The position numbers and the translations under genes were made by a program. A DNA stretch of 58,902 nt, from positions 1 through 58,902 of the forward strand of contig JBBQUP010000006.1 in the NCBI GenBank assembly GCA_038212305.1, in the 5' to 3' direction. Positions 1-8,369 of this stretch are shown piece after piece. The first letter of the stretch is position 1. Every line of letters starts with the position of its first letter. Below the pieces are notes generated by a model that saw nothing but the letters and a program-made list of their open reading frames with translations, ran no database searches and was not told where the DNA came from. Source of the stretch: JBBQUP01 sp038212305. Its GTDB lineage: Bacteria; Bacteroidota; Bacteroidia; Bacteroidales; Marinilabiliaceae.

Positions 1-1302
1 AGTATAATTTATTTTTGTTGGATAAAGCATTCCTCCTGCTAACTCATAGGTATATCTTACAAAATCGCCATACACATTCTTTGTTTCCAACAATGCCCAC
101 TGAACAATATCGCCATTAGTGTTTCTCACCACCGAAGCCTCATCCACCGCATTATTTTTGCCTCCAAAAAAATGTGTGGTTCCGCTTTTATCGATCACCT
201 CCCACCAATAATTCTTCGGACTATCGCCATGCCTAACAATTTTTGAAAATCCACCCTCTACACGAGGATAAAACTGCTTATCGGCACTACGAGCCACATT
301 GGGCGAACGATGTGCTTGAGCTGTTAACTGTTCGCCCATCACCAAATAACTCTCCGTTTCAGCATCGGCATCAAACAGCGGAACGCCCCAGCGGGTTTCA
401 ATATCAATGGTGGGTATCGATAGCGACCAGCCATAACCCACCCATCCAACTTGGCCTTCGCTACTGTATTGCAAGCCCAGCGATGGCTGCATGCCTTTTC
501 GACCGGCTGGCAGATTAAACGGGTAGCTAGTGCTAACCGCGCCACTTTGCGATGCCGAAGGGGGCGACATGGCCATGATACCCGTTGCGGGATTGGCCGC
601 TTTAATATCGGTGATGGCATTAGGTGCATAACCTTGCGTTTCGGGCGATTCGGGAACTTTAATGATCCCATTAATCATGTCGGTAAAATGGGTGGTAAAG
701 GCAAGTACCAGGCCATCATTTTCGCAAATGGTATCGGTTTCCAATGCAGTCCATTGTTTACGAACCTCATCGAAATAATAAGCATGTATGTCATTGGTTG
801 TGTAACCGGGAGGTATTAATGTGGTATCAAAAGGTATTATAACTTTGGCCGCCAGCTTCTTAAAATGCTCGCCGTGCGGCAGAAAGCGAAATCCAGCAGC
901 ACTGTCAGTTACATTTACCATGCCTGATGGCAGCATGGGTAACTCATTGGCGTTTAACGCAGTTACCGAAAGAGTTTTAATTCGCTCTAAACTACCCATT
1001 GGCACACACAACTTGGCACGCATCACCTGCAATGTATCGTCTTTTTGTGGCGTAAAACGCTTGCTAATTGGCTTGTTTGCAGTTTTTAGGGTTGATTTAA
1101 TAGGTTTGGCCAATGAAACAACTTTGTTTTGATGTGAACTATTTGAAATGGGTTCCTGAGTTGATGAATCTCTCTTATTCAACAAGTTTTCGAATGCTTC
1201 AAGCTGAGCTAATTTTTCATTGCTTGGGTTTTGTTTGGGCTGACAACCAATTATCAAAACCAAGACAAGCAAAACAGAGAAGGTAATTTTATATTGCATC
1301 AT
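1..1302 (-). CDS. SpvB/RHS-type surface lipoprotein, partial (C-terminus beyond left edge)
   Basis: An uninterrupted frame runs from ATG at 1302 to the left edge, giving 434 residues with no stop. A second in-frame ATG follows at once. The N-terminus is a lipoprotein signal: a hydrophobic run ending in IIGC, with Cys20 as the lipidation site. Residues about 21-240 are a charged linker and a region I do not recognise. From about residue 245 the sequence matches the N-terminal domain of SpvB/TcdB-like insecticidal-toxin and RHS proteins: a Pro-rich lead, YPFNLPAGRKGMQPSLGLQY, then GYGWSLS and ETRWGVPLFD. Such proteins usually continue into long YD/RHS repeats, which would lie off the window. 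It is the last visible gene of a run of four same-strand genes. The domain call is firm; a toxin role is inference, because the variable C-terminus is missing. Confidence 0.8.
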   Translation of the reverse strand, partial: MMQYKITFSVLLVLVLIIGCQPKQNPSNEKLAQLEAFENLLNKRDSSTQEPISNSSHQNKVVSLAKPIKSTLKTANKPISKRFTPQKDDTLQVMRAKLCVPMGSLERIKTLSVTALNANELPMLPSGMVNVTDSAAGFRFLPHGEHFKKLAAKVIIPFDTTLIPPGYTTNDIHAYYFDEVRKQWTALETDTICENDGLVLAFTTHFTDMINGIIKVPESPETQGYAPNAITDIKAANPATGIMAMSPPSASQSGAVSTSYPFNLPAGRKGMQPSLGLQYSSEGQVGWVGYGWSLSIPTIDIETRWGVPLFDADAETESYLVMGEQLTAQAHRSPNVARSADKQFYPRVEGGFSKIVRHGDSPKNYWWEVIDKSGTTHFFGGKNNAVDEASVVRNTNGDIVQWALLETKNVYGDFVRYTYELAGGMLYPTKINYT

Positions 1303-1321
1303 CACAAATTTTTAAATACGC

Positions 1322-3199
1322 TTAATTAAAATTGGCCAATACTTTCAATGTTTTCTTCTCTCCATTGCCTTCTACAGTCACCAACCACATCCCTTTTTGG
1401 GGAAATTGGCATGTTATTGAATAATAGCTGTTTCCCGAAAATTCCTCACTGCTCACCATCAGTCCGTTCGGTGAGGTTATAGACACTTTTATAGTTCCCT
1501 CTTGCACCAACTGAACCTTTAAGGTGGCCACCTTTTGAACGGCTGGATTGGGCGAAATCTCCACATATTTTAAAAACTCATTGGGTAACATGGTTACCTC
1601 TGCTTCGCGCAGGGTGCTGCATCCATCACAGTTTGTCACCGACAACACATACACTCCACCTTCATTCACAGATAAATAAGCACTATTAACCGATTCGCCA
1701 CTCGGCTTTTGCCAGTTGAAAAGGTAATTCGATGGTGAACCTAGCCTTGTTGTGCCATCGAGCATTAACGATGAGCCACTTTTTAACGCAATAGGTTCGA
1801 ATTTTGCAACCTGCTCCATGTCAGAATTGGCCATTAATAATTCTTGCTTGTATGTTCTGTTTTGAGAATCGCTTACTAATAATTGGTAAGTTCCTTGTAG
1901 TAATCTACTAAACGATACCACACGCTGGCCAGCCTTTTGTTGTTCAATAACTACATCACCACTCATTAACTTAACCTGAAATGGTGCAACACCGCCTATT
2001 AGTTCGGCCTTTAATTCTCCCATTTGGTTGTTTCTGCAATTGGGCAGCACAAAATCCACTTTCGCAAATAACTCGGGAGCTGCCACTAATGTAAAGTAAT
2101 CGTAGCCATTGCCATTCAAATCCCATTTTATGCCATCGAATTGTTGGTTGCTTTTTAATGCTGAACTGTTGGCAAAATACCTCGATTGCCCCATTGGATA
2201 AGTTCCTGTTCCACTATCATCAATAGCTAACCAATAAATTTCGTCCTTTGCAAGTGGATACATCTCTTGCATCCATGTTGTTGAAAAGTTAAGCGACGAC
2301 AATTTTGTACTCACATCACCTGATGCAGCAGCCACCCAACCGCGTTGAAGTTTTGTTATTTCACCTCGCTTTCGTGCAAATATCAACGGCTGTTGATTAT
2401 CGCCCCAAATCAAAAAATCCTGATCGGCCAATTCCTCAACAGCAACCTCAAGCATTTTTGGGGCATTGGAACTACTCGATTTAAGCTGCTCAAGACCAGA
2501 TAAATCATCGCGTCCAATGCCAGTAATAGAACCCGAAAATGCGGCGAATTTTTCTGCATCCCAAATCACCTCGCCTTTAGCGCATAAATACGATGTGGGA
2601 TAGGCTTGTTTTAAAGAGATGCCATACTTTATTGCCAAGTAACTCTGAACCCTCATGCGCTCATGAAACGACAATACTCGATCGTACAAAATGTATTCAG
2701 GCAAAGCACCTTTAAAATCGTTGATCGGTATTTTTTCCTCCCCAACAGTGCCAATACGAACAACCGTTCTCGTGTTTAACGTATCAACCAGGGCACGCTT
2801 CCGACTATAAGTTGAAATCTGAGGTGAGGCTGATAATTTATCTTGAAAATTAATATACTTATACTCATCCAACCCAGCCATTCGTCGATTTGTCATCACC
2901 ACATTGGTAGAACTATCAGTGCCAATGCGCCATAAGGCTCGCTCAGTTAAGGTGTCGGTCAACGAAACGCAAAAAAATGTGAGACCTGCCAGCAGAGATT
3001 TTTCCGATGACAATTCCACTGCTTTTTGCGTAGCTTTATACGTATCAACCAAATTGTTATTAATATCTATACCCTTGCCTTTCTGACAGGCAAGAGGCTT
3101 TACCCAAGAGATAGATCCAGCAACACCGCCGGGATTTTGAGCCCAACTAACAATCGCTACAAAAAAAATTAAACAACCAATTAATGCTCGCATGCCCAA
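1322..3199 (-). CDS. T9SS type A sorting domain surface protein
   Basis: This 625-residue protein has a signal peptide (GCLIFFVAIVSWAQ, cleavage near residue 20) and a C-terminal domain of about 75 residues, starting near VEISPNP, that is typical of T9SS type A sorting domains. The central part carries YDRVLSFHERMRVQSYLAIKYGI and later ITGIGRDD, a combination I associate with large Bacteroidota surface proteins having a LamG-like fold; I cannot give it a function. A PKD/Ig-like stretch precedes the sorting domain. It lies 13 bases after the upstream barrel gene and 19 bases before the SpvB-type lipoprotein, so co-transcription is likely. Export through the T9SS and surface attachment are inferred from the C-terminal domain. 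Confidence 0.8.
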   Translation of the reverse strand: MGMRALIGCLIFFVAIVSWAQNPGGVAGSISWVKPLACQKGKGIDINNNLVDTYKATQKAVELSSEKSLLAGLTFFCVSLTDTLTERALWRIGTDSSTNVVMTNRRMAGLDEYKYINFQDKLSASPQISTYSRKRALVDTLNTRTVVRIGTVGEEKIPINDFKGALPEYILYDRVLSFHERMRVQSYLAIKYGISLKQAYPTSYLCAKGEVIWDAEKFAAFSGSITGIGRDDLSGLEQLKSSSSNAPKMLEVAVEELADQDFLIWGDNQQPLIFARKRGEITKLQRGWVAAASGDVSTKLSSLNFSTTWMQEMYPLAKDEIYWLAIDDSGTGTYPMGQSRYFANSSALKSNQQFDGIKWDLNGNGYDYFTLVAAPELFAKVDFVLPNCRNNQMGELKAELIGGVAPFQVKLMSGDVVIEQQKAGQRVVSFSRLLQGTYQLLVSDSQNRTYKQELLMANSDMEQVAKFEPIALKSGSSLMLDGTTRLGSPSNYLFNWQKPSGESVNSAYLSVNEGGVYVLSVTNCDGCSTLREAEVTMLPNEFLKYVEISPNPAVQKVATLKVQLVQEGTIKVSITSPNGLMVSSEEFSGNSYYSITCQFPQKGMWLVTVEGNGEKKTLKVLANFN

Positions 3200-3212
3200 T
3201 TGCTTTAAATCG

Positions 3213-3956
3213 TTATTTCAAATAAAACCCTTTTTGACTAATGGCCCAGCCAATGGCAAACTGTAAGGTTCTCGCATTGTTTTTCACCTCGCTAAACTTA
3301 TATGGATTCACCCCTGTTTCAACTAAATCTGTAAATCCATATAAATAGGCTGCCTGTAAACTCAATCCAAACTTAAACTCATAACCCAATACCGCACCCG
3401 CAGCAACATTGGCTCGCCCTTTTAAGGCTTGACGTATGTGCTCCTCGCTTTGTAAATCCTGAGTCATCGAACCTGTTGACGATTGATAAGCTATTCCTGA
3501 TGAGCTGTTTAAACAAAATGCCATGTTGGTTCCAACACCTACCATTAATCCTCGGTATAAATAAACCTTGGCGTAAAGTCCCATCCCCATGTATTGATAT
3601 TTAAAATTGAATCTCTCAATAGATGATGTCACGAGCGAATTCTTATCCACATCAACCCCAATTTGGCTGTAATTCAATGCTCCCTCAAGTGCTATTTGAG
3701 TGTCCTTAAAACGATAGTGCGAAAAAAGCGCAACCGAAGGTGTATAGGTTGTTTTTTCCGAAAACTCATACATGGGCTTGTTCTCATCGTTGATTAACAC
3801 ATTGGTAAGATTCGTTACGGTGCTATAATTACCTCCAATACGCAAACCAAACATAAGCTCATCGTGATATTGAGAATAAGCTACACCATTGAAAACAAAC
3901 AACACAACAGCCGTAATCACCAACCGCATTGCTACATATAAAAACTTAATTCTCAT
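3213..3956 (-). CDS. outer membrane beta-barrel protein (paralogue of the next gene)
   Basis: The 247-residue product has a signal peptide ending near VAYSQ, then a start-of-barrel motif (LMFGLRIGGNYSTVTNL) and alternating amphipathic strands up to an aromatic C-terminus. The fold resembles the small porin-like barrels common in Bacteroidota. The gene at 3953-4702 encodes a similar protein in length, opening motif (LMFGIKAG) and strand pattern, so the pair looks like a tandem duplication. The two genes overlap by 4 bases, which suggests translational coupling. No substrate can be read from the sequence. The context suggests a role in assembling or anchoring the two downstream surface proteins, but this is inference. 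Confidence 0.75.
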   Translation of the reverse strand: MRIKFLYVAMRLVITAVVLFVFNGVAYSQYHDELMFGLRIGGNYSTVTNLTNVLINDENKPMYEFSEKTTYTPSVALFSHYRFKDTQIALEGALNYSQIGVDVDKNSLVTSSIERFNFKYQYMGMGLYAKVYLYRGLMVGVGTNMAFCLNSSSGIAYQSSTGSMTQDLQSEEHIRQALKGRANVAAGAVLGYEFKFGLSLQAAYLYGFTDLVETGVNPYKFSEVKNNARTLQFAIGWAISQKGFYLK

Positions 3957-4702
3957 TTACGTGTGCGTTTATCTTTTTTGTTTTTATCCATAGTAATTGC
4001 ATATCCAACAGTTAGTTGAAACGATGATGCATTATTTTTTAAATTGATGAAATTATGACGATTAACCAAGGTCTCTATCATATCGTTCATTCCTTTATAG
4101 TAAGTGAAATCAACACTTAAACCCATTTCAAACTCGTAACTTGCAATGATTCCAAAATCAGTAGAATTCAACCCTTTAATCACATTTCGTAACTCAAGTT
4201 CTGTTTCACTATCAGGGGGCGGCATACCATCATTTGCCCAAATTATATCAGATGCATTTGAAGTGTATGAAATGTTATCGGGCGATAAATTAATGCCCAT
4301 TCTCAAGCCAACACCCACATTAAATCCTTTTACAATTGATGACTTAATAAAAGCGCCCACTCCTAAATAGTGATACTGAAATTTTGTGGTATAGGTAAAA
4401 TCTTTAATGTCGCTATACACCAAATCAGTAGCTTGCTGATAGTAACTCAACTGACCTTCCAACGAAATACGTGAAGGGTCGATACGATAATTAGCGAACA
4501 ACAGAGCGGTAGGTTTTATTAACTGACTTTTTTCGAACGAATATCCCGTATAATAATCTTCGCTCACAAAAATAGGCGACAATTGAGATATTGACGACCT
4601 AGTAGCTCCAGCCTTAATACCAAACATTAAATTACTACTATACTGCGCCCACGAAGGCGTAGCAATCCCACAAAAGAGGATAAACAAAATAAGCAATCTC
4701 AT
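3953..4702 (-). CDS. outer membrane beta-barrel protein, first gene of the surface cassette
   Basis: This 249-residue protein starts with a signal peptide (LLILFILFCGIATPSWAQ) and continues as a small barrel: SNLMFGIKAGATRSSISQL, paired strands such as FQYHYLGVGAFIKSS, and a last strand SFQLTVGYAI followed by a Lys/Arg-rich tail (KKDKRTRK), which is unusual after a final barrel strand. It overlaps the next gene by 4 bases and is the first gene of the four-gene run. A promoter with exact -7 and TTG elements lies 43-71 bases upstream. The duplication with its neighbour suggests a two-subunit or diversified barrel. The function is unknown. Confidence 0.75.
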   Translation of the reverse strand: MRLLILFILFCGIATPSWAQYSSNLMFGIKAGATRSSISQLSPIFVSEDYYTGYSFEKSQLIKPTALLFANYRIDPSRISLEGQLSYYQQATDLVYSDIKDFTYTTKFQYHYLGVGAFIKSSIVKGFNVGVGLRMGINLSPDNISYTSNASDIIWANDGMPPPDSETELELRNVIKGLNSTDFGIIASYEFEMGLSVDFTYYKGMNDMIETLVNRHNFINLKNNASSFQLTVGYAITMDKNKKDKRTRK

Positions 4703-5068
4703 ATGACTCGTTTAAATAACTATCCATCTAAAAGTTAGTGCCATCAAATGTATAATTATTTTACAAAAAACAATCTGCAAAGTTTTAAAATATCTATCAT
4801 ATTATTAGGCAATGTAGATCCATTGAAGCTTTCATTGAAAAAATAAATTTCAACGAGAACGAAGTAGAAATTTTTCATGAATCAATAGTGGATTAGATTA
4901 TAAATTACTCCACAAACTTTTCTGAGAAAAAAACTCTTTTTTATCGCTACCAAATGATAATTTACTATCTTAGAATTCGCTATGAAGGAGACAAGGGTGA
5001 GATAAGCGGTTAAAACAACTTAATTTCGGATTTGTATTTTATTATTCTATAACCTAAAAATCTATTTT
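4703..5068. other. divergent intergenic region
   Basis: This AT-rich 366-base gap separates the minus-strand surface cassette from hppA. It holds the cassette promoter at 4745-4773. I found no convincing -7 box for hppA; the nearest candidates (TATCTTAG near 4965 and TAATTTCG near 5021) each have one mismatch and no TTG at the right distance. No ORF or RNA gene is seen. Confidence 0.5.
4745..4773 (-). promoter_or_regulatory. promoter of the surface cassette
   Basis: Read on the minus strand, TTG (4773-4771) is separated by 18 bases from TACATTTG (4752-4745), an exact match to the Bacteroidota -7 consensus TAnnTTTG. The -7 box ends 42 bases before the ATG at 4702. Nothing else in the spacer competes with it. 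Confidence 0.6.
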
Positions 5069-7306
5069 ATGCCTGTAATTTTCTGGTTAATACCCATATC
5101 ATCGCTATTGGCGCTGATATTTGCGTGGTATTTTTTTAAAACAATGATGAAGTCGTCCGAAGGGACTGACCGAATGAAAGAAATTGCTCAATACGTTCGC
5201 GAAGGAGCAATGGCTTACCTTAACCGCCAATATAAAGTAGTGGGAATGGTGTTTGTTGTATTAGTTGTTCTCCTTACTGTTCTTGCATACATGGGAGTTC
5301 AAAATCCATTCGTTCCTATTGCCTTTTTAACTGGAGGTTTCTTTTCAGGACTTTGCGGTTATTTAGGAATGAAAACAGCTACTTACGCATCGGCTCGAAC
5401 CGCTCATGGCGCATCGCAATCGCTTAATAAAGGATTGCAAGTGGCTTTCCGAAGTGGTGCAGTAATGGGGATGGTAGTAGTAGGATTTGGATTGCTTGAC
5501 ATTGCCTTGTGGTTTTTGTTTTTAAATCAAGCCATTTTCACACCCGAAAACATGAGTACTGGGTTAGATTTCATGGGATTGACATTGGTTCATCCTGGAA
5601 CTACCGACCATCAGAAACTTATTGAAATCACAACCACTATGTTAACGTTTGGTATGGGAGCATCAACCCAAGCCTTATTTGCACGTGTGGGTGGTGGTAT
5701 TTATACTAAAGCAGCCGATGTGGGTGCCGATTTAGTTGGAAAAGTTGAAGCAGGTATTCCTGAAGATGATCCACGCAACCCTGCAACCATTGCCGATAAT
5801 GTGGGCGATAACGTAGGTGATGTGGCTGGAATGGGTGCCGATTTGTATGAATCGTATTGTGGTGCTATTTTAGCTACTGCGGCTTTGGGTGCAGCTATTC
5901 CAATGCTTTCTGGCGAAGAGCAGCTTCAAGCGATTATGGCTCCAATGATTGTATCGGCAATTGGCATTCTGCTTTCAATTGTTGGAATTTTCATGGTGCG
6001 AACAAAAGAATCTGCCTCTCAGAAAAACCTGTTAAATGCATTATTGCTAGGAACAGGTGGTAGTTCGGTGTTAATACTTGGAGCTGTAGCAATTATGGCA
6101 TATGCTGGCTGGATTTCATGGGGTATTTTTGGCAGCGTAATTGCTGGATTAATAGCTGGTGTAATCATTGGTCAAGCAACCGAATATTTTACATCCGATG
6201 AATATAGTCCAACCAAAGGTATTGCAAAGCAAGCACAACAAGGACCTGCCACCACCATTATCGATGGTATTGCAGTTGGTATGTACTCAACTTGGATTCC
6301 TGTCGTGACCATCGTTGCTGGTATTGTTGCAGCATATGGTTTTGCAGGTGGTTTCACTAGCTTTGCAACTGGAGTATATGGAATTGGTTTTGCTGCAGTT
6401 GGTATGCTATCGACCCTCGGAATTACGCTTGCTACAGATGCTTTTGGCCCTATTGCTGATAATGCTGGTGGAAATGCTGAAATGGCGCATTTACCTAAAG
6501 AAGTTCGTGAACGTACCGATGCATTAGATATGTTAGGAAATACGACTGCTGCTACTGGTAAAGGTTTTGCCATTGGTTCAGCAGCTTTAACTGCCTTAGC
6601 ACTACTTGCAGCCTACTTAGAAGAGATTCGCATTTGGTTAGTTAAAATACCCGAAAAAGGACAAGCTTTTATGGATGCGGTTGGTATTACCAATTTAAAT
6701 GATGCAACTGTTGATCACTTCTCTCAATATTACAATCTTTCGATATTCAACCCATTGTTGCTTAGCGGATTATTCCTAGGAGCTATGATGGCATTTGTAT
6801 TTTGTGCTATGACCATGAAAGCTGTTGGACGTGCTGCGGGTGCTATGGTTGATGAAGTTCGTCGTCAGTTCCGCGAAATCCCTGGAATTATGGAAGGCAC
6901 TGCCACGCCAGAATATGCAAAATGTGTGGCTATCTCAACTAAAGGAGCTCAGCGCGAAATGCTTGTTCCTTCGTTGCTAGCTATTGCAGTTCCAGTTGCT
7001 GTTGGATTATTATTAGGTGTTGCCGGTGTTATTGGCCTGTTAGCAGGTGGATTAACCGCAGGATTTACCTTGGCTGTTTTCTTAAATAATTCAGGTGGAG
7101 CTTGGGATAACGCTAAAAAATACGTCGAAAAAGGTAACCTTGGAGGAAAAGGAAGCGAAACTCACAAAGCCGCTGTTGTTGGCGACACCGTTGGCGATCC
7201 GTTTAAAGACACCAGTGGGCCATCACTTAATATATTAATCAAGCTAATGACAATGGTATCTGTTGTTATGGCTGGATTAACCATTGCCTTTTCACTTATC
7301 AAATAA
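5069..7306 (+). CDS. hppA: K+-dependent membrane-bound pyrophosphatase (ion pump)
   Basis: The 745-residue protein is a membrane-integral pyrophosphatase that couples PPi hydrolysis to Na+ and/or H+ export. About 16 hydrophobic segments are visible. The PPi/Mg-binding signature DVGADLVGKVE is near residue 215, followed by IPEDDPRNPATIADNVGDNVGD and GMGADLYES. The sequence GNTTAATGKG near residue 490 has Ala where K+-independent enzymes carry Lys, so K+ dependence is expected. The last substrate-binding segments, NNSGGAWDNAKKY and GDTVGDPFKDTSGPS, are intact near residues 673 and 704. Related enzymes in Bacteroides include Na+/H+ co-pumps; which ion is moved here cannot be decided by eye. It is a single gene closed by its own terminator. 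Confidence 0.95.
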   Translation: MPVIFWLIPISSLLALIFAWYFFKTMMKSSEGTDRMKEIAQYVREGAMAYLNRQYKVVGMVFVVLVVLLTVLAYMGVQNPFVPIAFLTGGFFSGLCGYLGMKTATYASARTAHGASQSLNKGLQVAFRSGAVMGMVVVGFGLLDIALWFLFLNQAIFTPENMSTGLDFMGLTLVHPGTTDHQKLIEITTTMLTFGMGASTQALFARVGGGIYTKAADVGADLVGKVEAGIPEDDPRNPATIADNVGDNVGDVAGMGADLYESYCGAILATAALGAAIPMLSGEEQLQAIMAPMIVSAIGILLSIVGIFMVRTKESASQKNLLNALLLGTGGSSVLILGAVAIMAYAGWISWGIFGSVIAGLIAGVIIGQATEYFTSDEYSPTKGIAKQAQQGPATTIIDGIAVGMYSTWIPVVTIVAGIVAAYGFAGGFTSFATGVYGIGFAAVGMLSTLGITLATDAFGPIADNAGGNAEMAHLPKEVRERTDALDMLGNTTAATGKGFAIGSAALTALALLAAYLEEIRIWLVKIPEKGQAFMDAVGITNLNDATVDHFSQYYNLSIFNPLLLSGLFLGAMMAFVFCAMTMKAVGRAAGAMVDEVRRQFREIPGIMEGTATPEYAKCVAISTKGAQREMLVPSLLAIAVPVAVGLLLGVAGVIGLLAGGLTAGFTLAVFLNNSGGAWDNAKKYVEKGNLGGKGSETHKAAVVGDTVGDPFKDTSGPSLNILIKLMTMVSVVMAGLTIAFSLIK

Positions 7307-7327
7307 TTCATTCAAACCATCCTTAAA

Positions 7328-7360
7328 AAGTCTCCATATTTTATGGGGACTTTTTTTTAT
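7328..7360 (+). terminator. intrinsic terminator of hppA
   Basis: The arms AAGTCTCCAT and ATGGGGACTT enclose a 5-base loop, with one mismatch, and are followed directly by eight T residues. It begins 22 bases after the hppA stop codon. Confidence 0.8.
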
Positions 7361-7412
7361 CTTTAAACAAATCAATTCGCTGTTCACAGTATTTATTTAA
7401 TACCTGCTAGAA

Positions 7413-8369
7413 ATGACCATTCCAACCATTCAAGATATTAAACAAGCGAAAGAAAGAATATCAACTTCGATTCATCAAACACCTGTTATAACAAGCACCT
7501 CAATTAACAACGAGCTAGGATGCTCGCTATTTTTTAAATGTGAAAACTTCCAGAAAGTAGGTGCTTTTAAGTTTCGAGGGGCAACGAATGCAATTGAATG
7601 CCTTCCGCCATCGTTACTTAAAAATGGTGTAGCCACGCACTCCTCGGGAAACCATGCTGCGGCAATGGCTTTAGCTGCCCAACAGCGTGGAGTACCTGCT
7701 TATATAGTTATGCCAAGTAATGCTCCATTGGTTAAGCAACTAGCAGTTAAAGCTTATGGTGGTCAAATAACCTGGTGCGAACCTAGTTTAACTTCGCGTG
7801 AGCAAACATTAGCTCAAATTATTGAACAGACGGGAGCGAGTTTCATTCACCCCTATAATAACTTTGATGTTATTTGTGGACAAGGTACAGCAGCACTAGA
7901 ATTGCTTGAACAAATTGATATCCCTGATATAGTGATAACCCCCGTTGGTGGTGGAGGATTATTGAGCGGCACGTCCATTGCAGTGAAATCGATTCTCCCA
8001 AACTGTAAAGTATATGGTGCAGAACCACTTATTGCGAACGATGCTTTTTTATCGTTAAAAACCAGAATTTTACAACCACCATTCCCAACCCAGACTATTG
8101 CAGATGGACTTAGAACCTCGTTAAGTGAATTAACGTTTCAGATTATCAAAACCAATGTTGATCAAATTCTATGTGCCTCTGAACAGAGTATTATTAAAGC
8201 GATGAAACTCATTTGGGAACGATTAAAAATTGTCGTCGAACCATCATCAGCTGTGCCTTTAGCAGCGATTATGGAGAATAAACAGCTTTTTGCAGGGAAA
8301 AAAATTGCACTAATTTTAAGTGGTGGTAATGTTGATCTTGAAAATTTACCCTTTAAAGCAGCGGACTAA
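7413..8369 (+). CDS. PLP-dependent threonine/serine dehydratase or serine racemase
   Basis: This 318-residue fold-type II PLP enzyme has the Schiff-base lysine in GAFKFRGAT (about residue 53), the substrate loop SSGNHAAA, the phosphate-binding glycine loop PVGGGGLLSG (about residue 178) and a C-terminal SGGNVDL. It ends after the catalytic domain, with no ACT-like regulatory domain, so it resembles catabolic threonine dehydratase or serine racemase rather than the long feedback-regulated IlvA. It could deaminate threonine to 2-oxobutyrate, but the citramalate-synthase-like gene at 43459-44997 offers another isoleucine route. Its 3' end overlaps the convergent cls gene by 17 bases. Confidence 0.85.
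   Translation: MTIPTIQDIKQAKERISTSIHQTPVITSTSINNELGCSLFFKCENFQKVGAFKFRGATNAIECLPPSLLKNGVATHSSGNHAAAMALAAQQRGVPAYIVMPSNAPLVKQLAVKAYGGQITWCEPSLTSREQTLAQIIEQTGASFIHPYNNFDVICGQGTAALELLEQIDIPDIVITPVGGGGLLSGTSIAVKSILPNCKVYGAEPLIANDAFLSLKTRILQPPFPTQTIADGLRTSLSELTFQIIKTNVDQILCASEQSIIKAMKLIWERLKIVVEPSSAVPLAAIMENKQLFAGKKIALILSGGNVDLENLPFKAAD

Noticed and set aside
339..671. 110-residue minus-strand frame, and plus-strand frames at 243-518, 451-819 and 821-1132
   Set aside because: They are shadows of the open SpvB-type frame that runs from 1302 to the left edge, whose protein has clear signal and domain motifs.
6172..6573. 133-residue frame antisense to hppA
   Set aside because: It lies entirely inside the conserved pyrophosphatase and has the Ala/Pro/Val-rich composition expected of the complementary strand.
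7413..8369. Biosynthetic, feedback-regulated threonine deaminase IlvA
   Set aside because: The protein ends at 318 residues with no C-terminal regulatory domain.
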